Below, piece after piece: positions 18,373 to 26,284 of a stretch of 64,000 nt of DNA; the first letter of the stretch is position 1; each line of letters opens with the position of its first letter. The notes below the pieces were generated by a model that saw nothing but the letters and a program-made list of their open reading frames with translations, did not search any database and was not told where the DNA came from. The stretch covers positions 1 to 64,000 of the forward strand of contig NZ_BMWA01000011.1 of the NCBI RefSeq assembly GCF_014650995.1, in the 5' to 3' direction. The DNA is from Streptomyces viridiviolaceus (lineage in GTDB: Bacteria; Actinomycetota; Actinomycetes; Streptomycetales; Streptomycetaceae). Both the position numbers and the translations under genes were made by a program.

Positions 18373-19224
18373 TCAGTTCAGCATCGCCCGCGCCGCCCGG
18401 GCCTCCGCCCGCACCCGCTCTGCGGCCACCTCGTCCACGGCCCCCACCACCTCCGCGTACGCGTCCAGCTCCACGGCCCCCGCCACGAACTCCCCCCGCT
18501 GCACCAGCAGCTGTGCCCGCTCGTACCGCAGGCGCGCCGGATGCGAGGGCAGCAGCAGGGCCAGATCGACGGCCCACAGCCCCACGTCCGACCGCTCGGG
18601 GCGGGCCGCGGCCCACGCCCGGATGTTGTTCAGGACGCGCGACACGACGTCCAGCGGCGCCGCCGGCTCGAGCATCGACGGATGCAGGGGCGCCCCCGTC
18701 GCCCCGGCCACCAGCATCTCCGCATCGCCGCCGGTGAGCACCCGCCCCCCGTCGAACGGATCGGCGAGCACCTGCCCCTCCTGGGGCCCGAAGCCGACCA
18801 CGAAGTGCCCCGGCAGCGCGACCCCGTACACCGGGGCCCCCGCCCGCCGGGCCACCTCCAGCCACACCACCGACAGCAGGATCGGCAGGCCGCGCCTGCG
18901 TCGCAGCACCTCGTGCAGCAGCGACGACTCCAGGCGCCGGTAGTCCGCTGCGACGCCGTGGAACCCGTACCGCTCGCCGAGCAGGTCCCGCAGCGCCACC
19001 GCCCAGGCCCGCGGCGTGCCCGGCCGGAACGGCAGCTGTCCGGCGAGCCGGTCGAGCTCCATCTGCGCGGCGTCCAGGCCCGCCTCGTCCAGCGTGCCGT
19101 CCGCCTCCGCGCCCACCAGCAGGCACAGCGCGGACAGATCGGGCCGCTCGGAGCGCGCCTCCTCGGCGAACCGCCGACGCAGCTCGGCGGAACGTTCGGG
19201 CGGTGGGGGATGGGGGTGACGCAT
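18373..19224 (-). CDS. SirB1/transglutaminase-like family protein
   Basis: 283 residues from the ATG at 19224. The core segment GLPILLSVVWLEVARRAGAP followed by GVALPGHFVVGFG matches the Transglut_core2 / SirB1 family, in which an early region (LERYGFHG-type) precedes a His-Phe-Val strand. The expected cysteine is replaced: the family motif reads GLPILLSV with no Cys, so protease or transglutaminase activity is doubtful. A helical C-terminal part (RLRYERAQLLVQRGEFVAG) resembles a TPR pair, also usual in SirB1 proteins. The gene lies 26 bp downstream of the acetyltransferase gene, probably one transcript. Function unknown. Confidence 0.8.
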   Translation of the reverse strand: MRHPHPPPPERSAELRRRFAEEARSERPDLSALCLLVGAEADGTLDEAGLDAAQMELDRLAGQLPFRPGTPRAWAVALRDLLGERYGFHGVAADYRRLESSLLHEVLRRRRGLPILLSVVWLEVARRAGAPVYGVALPGHFVVGFGPQEGQVLADPFDGGRVLTGGDAEMLVAGATGAPLHPSMLEPAAPLDVVSRVLNNIRAWAAARPERSDVGLWAVDLALLLPSHPARLRYERAQLLVQRGEFVAGAVELDAYAEVVGAVDEVAAERVRAEARAARAMLN

Positions 19225-19250
19225 AGCTGGCTCGTGCCCTCTCGAGGCGA

Positions 19251-20261
19251 TCAGTACCGGTCCGTCCCGGCGGTTTCGGGCTCGCGGTAGTGGTGGTACG
19301 CGTGGTGCGCCGTGAAGCCCATCCCGGCGTACAGCGCCCGAGCCGCCGCGTTGTCCGTCTCGACCTGGAGCCAGGCGGCCGACGCGCCCTCGTCGAGCGC
19401 CCGCCGGGCCAGCGCGCCCAGCACGGCGGTGGCGAGCCCCCTGCGCCGCTGCGCCGGATCGACCTCGACGGCTGCGAAGGAGGCCCATCGCCCGTCCACC
19501 ACGCACCGCCCGATCGCGGCCGGCGCGTCCTCGCCGGGCACCGTCGCGAACCACACCGACGGGCCGCTGCCCAGCACCCGCAGCGCCACATCGCTCACAC
19601 CCTTGCGCTGGTACCGCGCGAGCCACGCCTCGTCCGCCTCCCGGGAGAGGACCACACCGGTCCCCTCCGCCCGGTCGGCGACCGGTGCCAGCGCCCCGAT
19701 CCACAGCTCGGCCGTCACCTCCCGGACCCAGCCCCGCCGCTCCAGCTCGGCGCACAGCAGCTCCTGCGTGCCCTCGGCGCCGGTGGCTGTCTGGATGTAC
19801 GCGGGCAGTGCCCGCTCGCCGTACCAGCGCCGTACGGCGGCCAGCGCCTCGTCGAGCGGCAGGCTGGGATCACCGAGCGGGAGCACCGAGTTGGCCCGCC
19901 GGGTGAACCCGGAGGCCGCCCTCAGCTCCCAGTCGCCGAGCCGTTCGCTCTCCACCGGCCGCCAGGCCCGCGAGGCGACCCGCGCCAGCTCCTCGTACGA
20001 GGCGGCGGGTCCGCGCCGACGCGCCGGAGCGGACGGCACGACTTTCCCCGCGACCAGGGAGGATTCCGCGATACGGACGGTCTCGCCACTCTTCCGTGTG
20101 ATCAGCAGCACACCGTCGTCCCATGATGTGAGAACACCGACCGTGTCGGTGAACTTCTCACCCGTGACACCAGCATGGCTCAAGCGCCGTACGGAGACTC
20201 GTTTGCCCACGTCAGCAGCGGTGATACGGACCTCAAGACGCCCGGCGGCAGAGATTTCCAC
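19251..20261 (-). CDS. GNAT-family N-acetyltransferase (Rv0428c/cg3035-like)
   Basis: 336 residues from a GTG at 20261; AGGAGG lies 13 bases upstream. Alternative ATG starts at 20297 or 20291 have no ribosome binding site. The N-terminal 90 residues form a small beta-rich module (GVLTSWDDGVLLITRKSG), and the C-terminal 150 residues are a GNAT domain with the acetyl-CoA loop VDPAQRRRGLATAVLG and NAAARALYAGMGF. This two-part architecture fits the Rv0428c/cg3035 family. Substrate unknown. Confidence 0.85.
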   Translation of the reverse strand: MEISAAGRLEVRITAADVGKRVSVRRLSHAGVTGEKFTDTVGVLTSWDDGVLLITRKSGETVRIAESSLVAGKVVPSAPARRRGPAASYEELARVASRAWRPVESERLGDWELRAASGFTRRANSVLPLGDPSLPLDEALAAVRRWYGERALPAYIQTATGAEGTQELLCAELERRGWVREVTAELWIGALAPVADRAEGTGVVLSREADEAWLARYQRKGVSDVALRVLGSGPSVWFATVPGEDAPAAIGRCVVDGRWASFAAVEVDPAQRRRGLATAVLGALARRALDEGASAAWLQVETDNAAARALYAGMGFTAHHAYHHYREPETAGTDRY

Positions 20262-20401
20262 GGGTCGGTTCACCCCTCCTGTTCGGATCATGCCCAAGAA
20301 CGGAGATACTAGGGGCGGGCATCGACGACGCCGCGCTCCCGCGCGCCAGGCGGCGGAGCCTGAGGAGGCCCGCCAGCGCCCTATCGAGGAGGAACGACAG
20401 C

Positions 20402-20719
20402 GTGACCTACGTCATCGCGCAGCCTTGTGTCGACGTGAAGGACAAGGCGTGCATCGAGGAGTGCCCGGTCGACTGCATCTACGAGGGCCAGCGGTCCTTG
20501 TACATCCACCCGGACGAATGCGTCGACTGTGGTGCCTGTGAGCCGGTCTGCCCGGTCGAGGCGATCTTCTACGAGGACGACACTCCGGAGGAGTGGAAGG
20601 ACTACTACAAGGCGAACGTCGAGTTCTTCGACGAGCTCGGCTCGCCCGGTGGCGCCAGCAAGCTGGGGCTGATCGAGCGCGACCACCCCTTCATCGCCGC
20701 GCTGCCGCCGCAGGCGTAA
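20402..20719 (+). CDS. fdxA: 7Fe ferredoxin (3Fe-4S plus 4Fe-4S)
   Basis: 105 residues, GTG start with GAGGAGG at 20386-20392. Cysteines at 9, 17 and 21 with the partly changed first cluster motif (CVDVKDKACIEECPVDC) and the full second motif CVDCGACEPVCP give one [3Fe-4S] and one [4Fe-4S] centre. The C-terminal extension (EEWKDYYKANVEFFDELG) is normal for the FdxA/FdxC type. Cytoplasmic electron carrier; the partner is not known. The same fdx-dapC pair occurs in M. tuberculosis (fdxC-dapC). A very strong hairpin separates it from dapC. Confidence 0.95.
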   Translation: MTYVIAQPCVDVKDKACIEECPVDCIYEGQRSLYIHPDECVDCGACEPVCPVEAIFYEDDTPEEWKDYYKANVEFFDELGSPGGASKLGLIERDHPFIAALPPQA

Positions 20720-20755
20720 GTACCCGGGCGGCCCGGAAGCGGCCCGCACCCGTGC

Positions 20756-20816
20756 CGCCTCGGTCCCGTACGGCCTGAATCGACCCCCGCGTCGGTCGCC
20801 GTACGGGACCGAGGCG
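20756..20816 (+). terminator. Long perfect hairpin between fdxA and dapC
   Basis: Perfect 18-bp inverted repeat CGCCTCGGTCCCGTACGG (20756-20773) and complement (20799-20816), 25-base loop. It ends the ferredoxin transcript or acts as an attenuator for dapC, whose start is 57 bp further on. Confidence 0.8.
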
Positions 20817-20872
20817 TTTGCCGTGGGACGGCTGTACGAGGGCTCGTCCGCAGCAGAAAGTGAGCCAGAACC

Positions 20873-21967
20873 GTGTCCGCAGTCTCCGACCGACTCCCCA
20901 CCTTCCCCTGGGACAAGCTGGCGCCGTACAAGGCGACGGCCGCCGCCCACCCGGACGGCATCGTCGACCTGTCCGTCGGCACCCCGGTCGACCCGGTCCC
21001 CGAGCCGATCCAGAAGGCCCTGATCGACGCGGCGGACTCCCCGGGCTACCCGACCGTCTGGGGCACCCCGGCACTGCGCGACGCGATCACCGGCTGGGTC
21101 GAGCGCCGTCTCGGCGCCCGTGACGTCACCCACCACCACGTCCTGCCGATCGTCGGCTCCAAGGAACTCGTCGCCTGGCTCCCGACCCAGCTCGGCCTCG
21201 GCCCCGGCGACCGGGTGGCCTTCCCGCGCCTGGCCTACCCGACGTACGAGGTCGGCGCGCGCCTGGCCCGCGCGGAGTACGAGGCGTACGACGACCCGAC
21301 CGAGCTGGACCCGGCGGGCCTGAAGCTCCTCTGGCTGAACTCCCCGTCCAACCCCACGGGCAGGGTCCTGTCGAAGGCCGAGCTGACCCGGATCGTCGGC
21401 TGGGCCCGCGAGCACGGCGTCCTGGTCGTCTCCGACGAGTGCTACCTGGAACTGGGCTGGGAGGCCGACCCGGTCTCGGTGCTGCACCCGGACGTCAACG
21501 GCGGTTCGTACGACGGACTGGTCGCCGTGCACTCCCTCTCCAAGCGCTCCAACCTGGCGGGCTACCGCGCGGCCTTCCTGGCCGGCGACCCGGCCGTCCT
21601 GGGCCCCCTCCTGGAGGTCCGCAAGCACGGCGGCATGATGACGTCCGCGCCGACGCAGGCGGCCGTGGTGGCGGCCCTGGGCGACGACGAGCACGTCCGC
21701 GTCCAGCGCGAGCGCTATGCGGCCCGCCGCACCGCCCTGCGCGACGCCCTCCTCGGCCACGGCTTCCGCATCGAGCACAGCGAGGCCAGCCTCTACCTGT
21801 GGGCGACCCGCGACGAGTCCTGCTGGGACACGGTGGCCCGTCTGGCCGAACGCGGCATCCTGGTCGCACCCGGCGACTTCTACGGCCCGGCGGGCGACCG
21901 CTTCGTCCGCGTGGCCTTCACTGCGACGGACGAGCGGGTCCGCGCGGCGGTGCAAAGGCTGGCCTGA
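20873..21967 (+). CDS. dapC: Succinyldiaminopimelate aminotransferase DapC
   Basis: 364 residues, GTG start. Class I/II PLP aminotransferase: N-terminal FPWDKLAPYKATAAAHPDG, substrate loop NSPSNPTGRV, and the PLP lysine Lys224 in SLSKRSNLAG. It converts N-succinyl-2-amino-6-oxopimelate to succinyl-diaminopimelate using glutamate, in the DAP/lysine pathway that feeds peptidoglycan and, in this genus, LL-DAP. The actinobacterial DapC subfamily is recognisable from the opening residues. dapE, which acts on its product, is 2 kb downstream. An isolated hairpin follows. Confidence 0.93.
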   Translation: MSAVSDRLPTFPWDKLAPYKATAAAHPDGIVDLSVGTPVDPVPEPIQKALIDAADSPGYPTVWGTPALRDAITGWVERRLGARDVTHHHVLPIVGSKELVAWLPTQLGLGPGDRVAFPRLAYPTYEVGARLARAEYEAYDDPTELDPAGLKLLWLNSPSNPTGRVLSKAELTRIVGWAREHGVLVVSDECYLELGWEADPVSVLHPDVNGGSYDGLVAVHSLSKRSNLAGYRAAFLAGDPAVLGPLLEVRKHGGMMTSAPTQAAVVAALGDDEHVRVQRERYAARRTALRDALLGHGFRIEHSEASLYLWATRDESCWDTVARLAERGILVAPGDFYGPAGDRFVRVAFTATDERVRAAVQRLA

Positions 21968-22052
21968 CGGCCCGGCCGCAACGGCGCCTGCCGTGCCCAC
22001 AGTGCCGGGAGCCGGTCGACGGACCCCGGAGCACCGACGCAGGCACGCACGA

Positions 22053-22088
22053 CGACGGGGCCCGGGGAACGAACCCCGGGCCCCGTCG
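22053..22088. terminator. Bidirectional hairpin terminator between dapC and a convergent gene
   Basis: Perfect 15-bp stem 22053-22067 / 22074-22088 (arm CGACGGGGCCCGGGG) with loop AACGAA, lying between two genes that converge. Confidence 0.85.
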
Positions 22089-22114
22089 CAGTACAGCCGG
22101 CGGCAGGCCGACCG

Positions 22115-22564
22115 TCAGCCGAGCGGCAGCCCCTTCGCCGGCAGCGTCTTGGCCGGCAGCGTCTTGGCCGGCAGGGTCTTGGCCCCGGGCAGCCCGCCCT
22201 TCGTGGCCGAACCCGCCGTGTCGCCGACGAGGTCCCCCGCGGAGCCGGCCGCGTCCCCGGCGGTCTTCTGCGCGGCGGGCGTGGCCTTCTTGACGACCGA
22301 GCCACCGGTCTTGCCGACCGCCGGCACGGCCTTCTTGACGGTCTTGCTGCCGGTGTCGCCCGCGGTCCCGGTGACGTTCTGGGCAGCGCTGTCGACGGTG
22401 TTGCCGACGTTCGCCCCGTCCAGGGCGGTCATGCCGCCGAGGTTGGGGGTGGCCGGCAGCTCGGGAGCCGCACTGGCGGAGCCGGCCGCACCGACCCCGG
22501 CAGCCGCTCCCGCTGCGACGAGCAGCGCGGCACGGGCGATCCGGCGGGTCAGGGGGAGGGACAT
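22115..22564 (-). CDS. Secreted Ala/Gly/Lys-rich protein with LPAKT repeats
   Basis: 149 residues from the ATG at 22564, with AAGGAG seven bases upstream. A clear signal peptide (RRIARAALLVAAGAAAGVGAAGSASA) ends at an AxA site near residue 32. The mature part is simple sequence with VKKAVPAVGKTG and VVKKATPAAQKTAG units and ends in four LPAK units (KTLPAKTLPAKTLPAKGLPLG is the last 21 residues region, written here only as its pattern K-T-L-P-A). There is no sortase tail because no hydrophobic segment follows LPAKT. Probably a wall- or surface-associated disordered protein. Function unknown; similar short secreted proteins are common in Streptomyces. Confidence 0.75.
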   Translation of the reverse strand: MSLPLTRRIARAALLVAAGAAAGVGAAGSASAAPELPATPNLGGMTALDGANVGNTVDSAAQNVTGTAGDTGSKTVKKAVPAVGKTGGSVVKKATPAAQKTAGDAAGSAGDLVGDTAGSATKGGLPGAKTLPAKTLPAKTLPAKGLPLG

Positions 22565-22871
22565 GATGCTCCTTCGACGGGAGTGAACGATGGGGTGGAC
22601 CGCCCCGGCTCTTGATCTACCGGGCTCGGACGCAGTGACTACCGCTCGAGGACCGCGAAGGTTGCGGCGGCACAACGTAAAGAGTTGGCAATGCGTCGCA
22701 TTATCGGTTGCGCAGAAAAGCGGGCAAAAGGGGTACGGTCGCAAAGTCTGCCGAATCCTTACAGCTCTTTGTTCCCATGGGCTCGCGCCGATTCGAGGGT
22801 GACGGCGCGAAAACCTGCACGCCCCGCCGGCCGTATGCCGCGCGGATGACTCGCCCGGGTGAACGGTCGCA
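22565..22871 (-). promoter_or_regulatory. Leader and promoter region of the secreted LPAKT protein
   Basis: 307 bp, A+T-rich compared with neighbours. On the minus strand TTTGCC (22728-22723) is followed, after exactly 17 bases, by GATAAT (22705-22700), a good match to a housekeeping promoter. This predicts a leader of roughly 130 bases before the ATG at 22564. No other gene is seen here. Confidence 0.55.
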
Positions 22872-23831
22872 CTACCGCGCGGTCGTGATCCGGACCGATC
22901 CCGCCGCCCGCTCCGCACCCGGAGCGCCGTCCGTTCCCGTCGGGTGCCACCGGCTGTCGGTGTTCCCGGCGGTCCACTCCCGGCCGGCGTACGAGACCCG
23001 CTCGATGCGCAGCGCGGAGGCGTTGGCCACCGCCCAGTGCGCGAGCTGCCAGCCGCGCCGCTCCGGGTCCGGCTCCGCGTCCGAGCCCGTCCCGGTGGGC
23101 AGCGTCACCGTCCGCCCGTCGGAGCCGCCCGACGGCGAGGGCGCCGACGAGCCGCCCGCCTGCACGCCCACCGGCTGGAGCACATCGCGCCCGAAGTCCC
23201 GGACGAGGGCGTCGCGCACCGCGTCCGGCCCCTCGGCCCGGCTCGCGCCCGGGCGCCCCGCACAGGTCAGCGTGGCCGCGGACCGTCCGGTCAGGGCGGC
23301 GGCGAGCAGGGTGGCGTCCGGCTCGTGCTTGGCGTACGCCTGCGGGAAACCGCTGCGCTGCACGCGCTGTGCCGCGACGGTCAGGGGCAGCCGCGTGTAG
23401 CCGGGGACCTCGACCAGATGGTCGTAGAACTTCCCCGCCGCGTACGCCGGGTCCATGATCTCCTTCGGCGTCCCCCAGCCCTGCGAGGGCCGCTGCTGGA
23501 ACAGCCCGAGCGAGTCCCGGTCGCCGTGGTCGATGTTGCGCAGTGCCGACTCCTGCAGCGCGGTCGCCAGCGCGATCGTCACGGCCCGTTCGGGCAGGTT
23601 GCGTCCGGTGCCCACGGCGGTGATCGTCGCCGCGTTCACCGCCTGCTCCGGGGTGAACTCGTACGTCGCGCCGTCGTCGTCGTCCGAGACGACCTTGCAG
23701 CCCGGCGCGCCGGTGCCGCCGGTGATGTACTGCACCACGAGGTAACCGGCGACCGCGAGCAGGACCACGAAGGCCGCCCCGATTCGGAGGAGGCGGCCGC
23801 GGCGTTTGCGGGGTGGGGACGGCTGAAGCAC
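22872..23831 (-). CDS. Membrane-anchored lytic-transglycosylase-like protein
   Basis: 319 residues from a GTG at 23831; the start is uncertain because no good ribosome binding site is visible. Basic N-terminus (PPRKRRGRLL), one transmembrane helix (IGAAFVVLLAVAGYLVVQYI), then an extracytoplasmic domain. The segment ALATALQESALRNIDHGDRDSLGLFQQRPSQGWG is the signature of a heavily modified lysozyme-like/SLT fold: catalytic Glu in QESAL and the SLGLFQQRPSQGWG strand. Such proteins are widespread in actinobacteria next to cell-wall genes. It probably cleaves or binds peptidoglycan, which is inference. It diverges from dapE by 84 bp. Confidence 0.8.
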   Translation of the reverse strand: MLQPSPPRKRRGRLLRIGAAFVVLLAVAGYLVVQYITGGTGAPGCKVVSDDDDGATYEFTPEQAVNAATITAVGTGRNLPERAVTIALATALQESALRNIDHGDRDSLGLFQQRPSQGWGTPKEIMDPAYAAGKFYDHLVEVPGYTRLPLTVAAQRVQRSGFPQAYAKHEPDATLLAAALTGRSAATLTCAGRPGASRAEGPDAVRDALVRDFGRDVLQPVGVQAGGSSAPSPSGGSDGRTVTLPTGTGSDAEPDPERRGWQLAHWAVANASALRIERVSYAGREWTAGNTDSRWHPTGTDGAPGAERAAGSVRITTAR

Positions 23832-23915
23832 GCGTACAAGGTACTGGAGGGCACTGTGGGTTCTGCGCCGGGTGCGGACAGTGCCCGGACGGCCCGGGGC
23901 GTTAGGGTCGGATCC

Positions 23916-24995
23916 ATGGCCGATACCCCGCTTGACCTCACGCTGGACGCCGCGGAGCTCACCGCCCGGCTCGTCGACTTCCCCTCCGAGAGCGGTACCG
24001 AGAAGCCGCTGGCGGACGCGATCGAGGACGCGCTGCGCGCGCTGCCGCACCTCACGGTCGACCGGTACGGCAACAACGTCGTGGCCCGCACGAACCTGGG
24101 CCGCGCGGAGCGCGTGATCCTGGCCGGCCACATCGACACCGTCCCCATCGCCGGCAACGTCCCCTCCCGGCTGGACGAGGACGGCGTCCTGTGGGGCTGC
24201 GGCACCTGCGACATGAAGGCGGGCGTCGCGGTGCAGCTGCGCATCGCGGCGACGGTGCCGTCCCCCAACCGCGACCTGACCTTCGTCTTCTACGACAACG
24301 AGGAGGTCGCCGCCGACCTGAACGGTCTCAAGCACGTGTCCGAGGTCCACCCCGAGTGGCTGGAGGGCGACTTCGCGGTGCTCCTGGAACCGTCGGACGG
24401 CCAGGTGGAGGGCGGCTGCCAGGGCACGCTGCGGGTGCTGCTGAAGACGACGGGCGAGCGGGCGCACTCGGCGCGCGGCTGGATGGGCTCCAACGCGATC
24501 CACGCCGCGGCCCCGATCCTCGCGCGCCTCGCCGCGTACGAACCTCGCTACCCGGTGATCGACGGCCTGGAGTACCGGGAGGGCCTGAACGCGGTCGGCA
24601 TCTCGGGCGGCGTGGCCGGCAACGTCATTCCCGACGAGTGCGTGGTGACCGTCAACTTCCGCTACGCCCCGGACCGCACCGAGGAGGAGGCCGTGGCCCA
24701 CGTCCGCGAGGTCTTCGCGGACTGCGGGGTGACGGAGTTCGTCGTCGACGACCACAGCGGCGGGGCCCTGCCCGGCCTGTCCCACCCGGCGGCGGCCGCC
24801 TTCATCGAGGCGGTGGGGGGCACGCCCCAGCCGAAGTACGGCTGGACGGACGTGTCCCGGTTCTCGGCGCTCGGCATCCCGGCGGTCAACTACGGGCCGG
24901 GCAACCCGCACTTGGCGCACAAGCGCGACGAGCGGGTCGAGGTGGCCAAGGTCCTGGCGGGGGAGGAGCGCCTGCGCTCCTGGCTGACGGGCTGA
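23916..24995 (+). CDS. dapE: Succinyl-diaminopimelate desuccinylase DapE
   Basis: 359 residues from the ATG at 23916. M20 metallopeptidase family: zinc ligands in LAGHIDTVP and in GCGTCDMKAG, catalytic Glu-Glu in YDNEEVA, Glu in LLEPSDG, and a C-terminal His in NPHLAHKRDE. It hydrolyses N-succinyl-LL-DAP to LL-DAP and succinate, completing the part of the pathway begun by DapC. The actinobacterial DapE subfamily fits in length. The gene is followed by a LOG-family gene, as in M. tuberculosis (Rv1202, Rv1205). Confidence 0.94.
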   Translation: MADTPLDLTLDAAELTARLVDFPSESGTEKPLADAIEDALRALPHLTVDRYGNNVVARTNLGRAERVILAGHIDTVPIAGNVPSRLDEDGVLWGCGTCDMKAGVAVQLRIAATVPSPNRDLTFVFYDNEEVAADLNGLKHVSEVHPEWLEGDFAVLLEPSDGQVEGGCQGTLRVLLKTTGERAHSARGWMGSNAIHAAAPILARLAAYEPRYPVIDGLEYREGLNAVGISGGVAGNVIPDECVVTVNFRYAPDRTEEEAVAHVREVFADCGVTEFVVDDHSGGALPGLSHPAAAAFIEAVGGTPQPKYGWTDVSRFSALGIPAVNYGPGNPHLAHKRDERVEVAKVLAGEERLRSWLTG

Positions 24996-25115
24996 GCCGC
25001 CTGACCTGCTTGATCGTGTTTACGGCGCTTCATGGCGGACATGCTGAGGTCCCCCGTACGTAACCCGCGTAGATCTACGCTGATGCGGAAGAACAGCAAG
25101 ACGGAGGGAGCGCAC

Positions 25116-25874
25116 ATGCCTACCGGCAACCCCGAGGGCAAGAAGCAGCCACCGGAGGAGCAGCGCCTTGGACCGGTCCTCCGGCGGCGGGGCCAGGTCC
25201 AGGCGAGCACCACGGACCAGCGCCTGCTGGACGAGCGCGCTCCCACGGACTGGGTCCACACCGACCCCTGGCGGGTGCTGCGCATCCAGTCGGAGTTCAT
25301 CGAGGGCTTCGGCACGCTCGCCGAACTCCCGCCCGCCATCAGCGTCTTCGGCTCCGCCCGCACGCCGGTGGACTCGGCGGAGTACGAGGCCGGCGTCCGC
25401 CTCGGCCGCGGCCTGGTGGAGGCGGGCTTCGCCGTCATCACGGGCGGTGGTCCGGGGGCCATGGAGGCAGCCAACAAGGGCGCCTGCGAGGCGAAGGGCA
25501 TCTCGGTCGGCCTCGGCATCGAGCTGCCGTTCGAGCAAGGGCTGAACCCCTACGTCGACATCGGCCTGAACTTCCGTTACTTCTTCGTCCGCAAGATGAT
25601 GTTCGTCAAGTACGCACAGGGCTTCGTGGTCCTGCCCGGCGGCCTCGGCACCCTCGACGAGCTCTTCGAGGCCCTCACCCTGGTGCAGACCCAGAAGGTG
25701 ACCCGCTTCCCCATCGTCCTGTTCGGCACCGACTACTGGGGCGGCCTGATCAAGTGGCTCCGCGAGACCCTGGTGGCCCAGGGCAAGGCCGCGGAGAAGG
25801 ACCTGCTCCTGTTCCACGTCACGGACGACGTGGACGAGGCAGTGGCCCTGGTCTCGAAGGAGGCGGGCCGCTAG
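25116..25874 (+). CDS. LOG-family protein (TIGR00730, Rossmann fold)
   Basis: 252 residues from the ATG at 25116 behind GGAGGGAG. The conserved motifs GGGPGAMEAANKGA and PGGLGTLDELFE define the LOG/TIGR00730 family. Members are cytokinin-riboside 5'-monophosphate phosphoribohydrolases or related nucleotide N-glycosidases; the M. tuberculosis homologue Rv1205 makes cytokinin-like adenines. The N-terminal 60 residues are polar and probably flexible. Whether this copy acts on cytokinin precursors or on another nucleotide cannot be told. Following it is a 410-bp repeat field. Confidence 0.9.
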   Translation: MPTGNPEGKKQPPEEQRLGPVLRRRGQVQASTTDQRLLDERAPTDWVHTDPWRVLRIQSEFIEGFGTLAELPPAISVFGSARTPVDSAEYEAGVRLGRGLVEAGFAVITGGGPGAMEAANKGACEAKGISVGLGIELPFEQGLNPYVDIGLNFRYFFVRKMMFVKYAQGFVVLPGGLGTLDELFEALTLVQTQKVTRFPIVLFGTDYWGGLIKWLRETLVAQGKAAEKDLLLFHVTDDVDEAVALVSKEAGR

Positions 25875-25913
25875 CCCGCCCCACCTGCCCGAGGTTCCGC
25901 GAGGGGGCTGTCA

Positions 25914-26095
25914 CGACGGCCTGCAAGGGGGCTGGGCGTGACGGCCTTCGAGGGCCTGGGGCGATGGACTGCCAGGGTGTCGGACGTGCTGGCACACCAG
26001 GGTTCGCCGGGTGTGACGGCCCGAGAGGGGTCCGGGCGCGATGGCCTCCGAGGCCCCCCGGGGGCGTGGCGGCCTGCAAGGGGTCCGGGTACGGC
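25914..26095. repeat. Degenerate tandem repeats of about 26 bp in an intergenic region
   Basis: Five or six imperfect copies of a unit close to GACGGCCTGCAAGGGG followed by TCCGGGCGTG. Clear copies begin near 25914, 25939, 26016, 26041 and 26070. No coding potential is evident. This forms the first half of the 25875-26284 gap. Confidence 0.6.
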
Positions 26096-26105
26096 GAGCT
26101 CTTGG

Positions 26106-26260
26106 GGGCCCGGGGCGGAGCCCCGTGAGGGGTGCAGGGGACGGAACCCCCGCCGGGGCCCGGGGTGGAGCCCCGGGTGGGGTGGAAGGGGCAAAGCCCC
26201 TGGGGACGCGAACGGGTAGGGGCGGCGGGGGCGAGGAACCCCGCCCGCCCGACGGCCGCC
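26106..26260. repeat. Cluster of GGGGCGGAGCCCC-type hairpins
   Basis: Four or five short palindromes follow each other: 26112-26124 (GGGG-CGGAG-CCCC), 26137-26150 (GGGG-ACGGAA-CCCC), 26159-26177 (CCCGGGG-TGGAG-CCCCGGG), 26188-26200 (GGGGC-AAA-GCCCC), and an imperfect one at 26219-26250. This family of intergenic palindromes is frequent in Streptomyces. It probably ends both convergent transcripts (the LOG gene and the folP2-like gene). Confidence 0.65.
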
Positions 26261-26284
26261 GCCGAACCCGCCCCCCAGCCGGGC

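Noticed and set aside
22130..22180. LPAKT as a sortase sorting signal
   Set aside because: No hydrophobic segment or basic tail follows, so covalent wall attachment is unlikely.
25754..26128. Frames through the repeat field after the LOG gene
   Set aside because: They consist only of the repeat units and have no start site or codon bias like the neighbours.
25875..26284. CRISPR array in the repeated intergenic region
   Set aside because: The repeats are degenerate, about 26 bp and adjacent without unique spacers, and no cas genes are near.
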